Positions 58,701 to 62,500 of a stretch of DNA of 62,500 bases are shown piece by piece. Position numbers and translations under genes: made by a program. Numbering within the stretch: position 1 is the stretch's first letter; every line of letters starts with the position of its first letter. The notes under the pieces are model-generated. The model saw nothing but the letters and a program-made list of their open reading frames with translations. It ran no database searches and was not told where the DNA came from. Source of the stretch: Adiantum capillus-veneris (taxonomy: Eukaryota; Streptophyta; Polypodiopsida; Polypodiales; Pteridaceae); contig CM043967.1 in assembly GCA_014529385.2 (NCBI GenBank), forward strand, positions 12,047,501 to 12,110,000. The letters are read 5' to 3'.

Positions 58701-60756
58701 AGGGGTATGATCGGGTCTCGAATAGCTAGATTTTGGGTGTGGCGAAGGCCACAATGTCACACCGTCGGTTAGAGGCAAGAGACATGTACAATGCCGGCAG
58801 TCCAAATCCGGCATGGTTGGATGCAGAGGAGTGGGCGGTGATTGCACAAGAGACACAAGACAATCCAGACAGATTTCAGCAGTAGAGAGATGGAGCCAGA
58901 GCACGTTTGGAGTCTAGTGGAGCGTCACATCTTGAGAGTGGAGGCTACGACACACTTAGACATGAGTTTGTAAGTATTATACGTATGTTTTGTATTGTTA
59001 AAAATATATATGAAGTTTGAAGATTTATCTCATGATTAAACCATAATTTTGTAGGAAGTTACCGTGAAGCGCCTTCCGACACACCGAGAGGAGAAGTATG
59101 GGTACAAGCATGGACTTGTGGCCCTTTTGACCCAGGTGCAGGAGGAGGGAGAGGACGTCGACTGGTAGGCATTACCATGACGGTCTTCTTGATACAGTCT
59201 TACTAAGTCATCTTCATACAATATTCTTTGTATAGTCTTTTTTGTAGCTGTGGTCTTCTTGATACAGTCTTAGTCAGTGATTGTTTGCATGTAAAGTTTT
59301 GTAGTGCTTATGTTTATGGTTTTTCATTCCATTTGTGATTATGATTTGTTTCACAATTATGGTATGGCACAGAGGTTATGGTTATGGTATGGCATAGAGG
59401 TTTTGGTCATGGTTTGGCTATCAAGTTATGGTTATGGTTTTGCAATGAGGCTATGGCAATCATGGTATGGTTAGGGTTTGACAATCAAGTTATTGTTATG
59501 GTTTTCAGTGATGGTATGACAATCATGTGATAGTTATGGTTTGGCAATCAGATTATGGTTATGGTTATGGTTATGGTTATGCCGTTGTGCCTATGTTTTG
59601 GGAGTCGACGTTATGGTTAAGCTTTTGAAAACTTGTCATGATTAAGCTTTGGATTTTGTGGTTTTGTTCTTTTTAGAGTTTTGCTAATCTGTATACACCC
59701 ACTCTTTAGCGTCAACTTGTAGGTGGAGTGTGGTTGCTTGTGCACTCTTCCTTTGGGTAGAGAGGGCTGTTTTCTGTTGCTGCAGTACATGCACCATCAG
59801 TTCCCAGCCCTCTCTGCCCAAAAAAAAAATTGCAGGTTTAATCGTCGAAACAGAGCTCGGTACATGCATCGGTACAGGCCTTGGAAGAACCATCGGTATC
59901 AATAAAATTTCTGGCGTGTATAACTACGTGCATACAGGCGTATATAACTGCGTCTATTTTGACGGTTATAACTTGATATATTTTGATGGTGATTATCAGT
60001 ATATATACCGACACTACGATACCGACGTTTATTACGATGCTTATTCTAGCGTATTTTACTTTTAAAAGAAAGCTTGTCTCGCCAATATTTGAATCGATTT
60101 TTACACGACGTGTTGTAGTGCATTGACTTTTTTCAGTCGCCCGTCTTCCTCGAAATTCACAAAAAAAAACTGCAGCCATTGATCCCACCGCCTTGGGGTC
60201 ATTAAGACCTAGTGTTAGATAGTGTCTTGGCTAGGCCATCTTGTTGGCCTGCCCAAAGGGCAAAGGCTATAGCTATGCCTTCTCTTTTTGCTGACTAAAA
60301 TAGAAAAAAATTGAGTTATATTTTTAAGCATTTTTTGATAGGCCAAAAATGACGATTGGTTGAAATAAGATAGTGGGCACTCATTCAAATGAAGAGTGTG
60401 TAACTCTAATGATGGACACATCTTGAGTTTTGAAATATTAAGGATTTTGGACTACCTCTAATGAGAAATAAGTGGGCTTAGTTTTGAGCTTTTTGGCAGG
60501 CGTGCTCATTTACCAAGGGGAGCCTCCTTTGAATTTGAAAGCATTAAACGTTCGAACTTCGAAGCCTGAAAAAGGGCATATTATTTTAGACCAAAAAAAA
60601 ATTTCCATTGGTGCCAAGTGGGTTAAAACGAGTATAATATCACGATGGGGTTATTTCAATGAGAGGGATCTGTGGTGTTGAGGAATGATTAGGTCACACA
60701 TGTGTGATATGATGAAAACTTTTGGTTTGGAGTTTAATAAAACAAAACATATCTCT

Positions 60757-60834
<78 letters not shown>

Positions 60835-61310
60835 CTGAGATTCTCTTTGTCTTGATGTTGGAGCTGAACTGCAGCTTACCCGTCTCTGCCCTATTCAAGA
60901 GACAGCTTTTTTTTTGGCCTGCCCAAAGGGCAAAGGCTATAGAGATGCCTTCTCTTTTTACTGACTAAAATAGGAAAAACATAGAGTTGTATTTTCAAGC
61001 ATTTTTTGATAGGGCGAAAATGCTGATTGGTTGAAAATGATGATTGATCACTACAGCGCTTAAGAGAGAGTTGTGGAACCAAGTAGTGGTCAGTTATTGT
61101 GTGTTGTAAGAATGATTAAATTTTATGAAAGAAAATGATGACAATTGCCATGTTGAATAAGCATCATGGAAGAAAATGATGGCACCTGACATGCATGCAT
61201 GGTATAGTAACCACCATGTATTTCTTCATTCATTCAAAAGATACTCAGCGAATATGGCTAGGGTGCTTTTGGTTTGTGGAGAGGCCTTCGATAGTTGTAA
61301 AGGGCCAAAC

Positions 61311-61447
<137 letters not shown>

Positions 61448-62500
61448 ATGAGCGCATAGGCTCCAGCCAGCCGGCTAAAAGGGGGTTTGCATGTGCGTGC
61501 ACTGACGTGGCCAACACTTTTTGTGGTCGGACCATGGCTGGCTGGCTGGTGTAGCCCAAGGCTCACCCTCCCTGGCAGGCTTTCTTCACCCTCTGCAGTC
61601 TCTTCCCGCATCCTCCTCTCCTAGCTGGCAGTTTCTGGACCTTCGATCCTTCGGCAGGTAGCCTTGCTGTGCTCAAGCTTCACTTGATGGCAGCCGACTA
61701 CCTTCCTCCTCTCCCTTGCTGGCTGGCTGGCCGCACTAGCTCCATGTGCTAGGGCTATCTCTCTCTCACAACAAAAGTAATGGGCCACGGCCTTGCTCAT
61801 CGTCTTCATAGCAGGAGCTTATGAGGTTGTGAAGGAGGGAAGTACTAGAGCTCAAAGGCGCCACACATGAAAGCAAAAAATGTCACTGCGTCTAAAGTAT
61901 TCTTAGAGTGCCTTCCCATATATCCGAGAAAAGCCCCACCATGAGAAGTCACGCTCAGAGTGAAGAGGCCCGCCAGCCAAATTGCGCCATTCCCATACGC
62001 GCTGCTGCAACCGGGTATTGACTGTGGCTAATAAAAAGACCCCTGACGTGGACGCGAGCGTTGATTCAAATTCAAAGCGTAAAAATGTCCCGCCACAATG
62101 TTCAACAAGAGCTCAAATTGCCCGCGCAGGCTTGCAAATTCCAGCGTGCATTTTCCGCTACTCTATCTCACCAACGTCTTTTCCTACCTGCGCAATACCT
62201 AATTAAACTCCATCATCCTACTCTTTCAGTGTAGTACTCAACAACATCTTACTGAAGTTGTGTATCCGTAACTACGTCACTTGCATCTTGTCAACCTCTA
62301 CCTTCAAGCTCCAGCTAATTCATTCTCTTGATCGATCCCAGCACTCGTTTATCTGTGGATCTCTGCACCTTCCATGCACTGAATGTTGTAGGTCTCCACT
62401 CCATTTCTTTTCACAGGCAAGGGTATATATTCATCCAACCCAGCAATGCACAAAGCTGAGACTACGAGCGCCTTCGGCTTGGCACTACTGGCAAGAAACC

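Larger units (their letters stand above)
34865..60120 (+). mobile_element. CACTA-A: old CACTA (En/Spm) element interrupted by Gypsy-2
   Basis: Transposase segments left (34865-36267) and right (56093-57932) of Gypsy-2 form one TNP2-type gene. A second, TNPA/Transposase_24-like gene follows at 58085-59168, then subterminal repeats, and the right end GACGTGTTGTAGTG closes at 60120. The left terminus CACTACAACACG was not found, so the start given is only the first recognisable transposase sequence. Coding regions contain stops and frameshifts, indicating an old inactive copy. Confidence 0.75.

Overview
The window looks like repeat-dominated nuclear DNA of a land plant. The evidence is plant-type Ty3/gypsy elements primed by tRNA-Asp, CACTA (En/Spm) elements with TNP2-type transposases, a hAT relic, chromovirus and copia relics, and very many long (CT/GA)n, (CA)n and (TA)n tracts. 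I see no bacterial operon, rRNA or intact tRNA gene, and no host gene I can name. A non-flowering plant such as a fern is possible, but I cannot establish it from this sequence.

Layout. 1-1986: GA-rich low-complexity DNA, then the polypurine tract and start of a plus-strand LTR. 1992-21049: Gypsy-1, a complete 19.06-kb Ty3/gypsy element on the minus strand. It has nearly identical LTRs, a GTGTG target duplication, a tRNA-Asp primer-binding site and a polypurine tract. It encodes gag, protease, RT, RNase H and integrase, then a second aspartic-protease-like domain, a W-P-K repeat region and a long extra 3' ORF set. Two clusters of a near-perfect 24-bp palindrome lie in its non-coding spacers. 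21441-24770: hAT transposase relic, an unassigned relic and a CACTA-type right end. 24771-27970: an unassigned coding relic and microsatellites. 27972-30900: decayed plus-strand chromovirus and minus-strand copia gag/protease fragments. 31000-33400: mostly (CT)n and (CA)n. 33970-60120: a nested stack.

The nest. An old CACTA element (CACTA-A, plus strand, transposase pieces at 34865-36267 and 56093-57932, second gene 58085-59168, right end 60120) was split by Gypsy-2 (36268-56087, minus strand, target duplication CATCA). Gypsy-2 was in turn split within its 5' coding region by CACTA-B (48533-54639, plus strand, target duplication CTT). All the junctions of both insertions are visible, so the order CACTA-A, Gypsy-2, CACTA-B is read directly. 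Gypsy-1 is a separate and probably recent insertion.

How the parts work together. Gypsy-1 and Gypsy-2 belong to the same lineage. Both carry gag, PR, RT, RNase H and IN followed by an unusual second protease-like fold and a W-P-K region, and both LTRs place a (GA)n tract in the transcribed leader about 70-110 bp after a TATA box. Neither looks autonomous: reading frames are broken, and Gypsy-2's integrase lacks its catalytic Glu. CACTA-B has intact ends and an almost complete five-exon gene in which TNP2 is fused to the second (TNPA/Transposase_24-like) protein, with one in-frame TGA. The most unusual signals are the palindrome clusters and the second protease of this gypsy lineage. 60121-62500 holds a short dispersed repeat pair, a (CT)n tract of about 130 bp and no recognisable gene.
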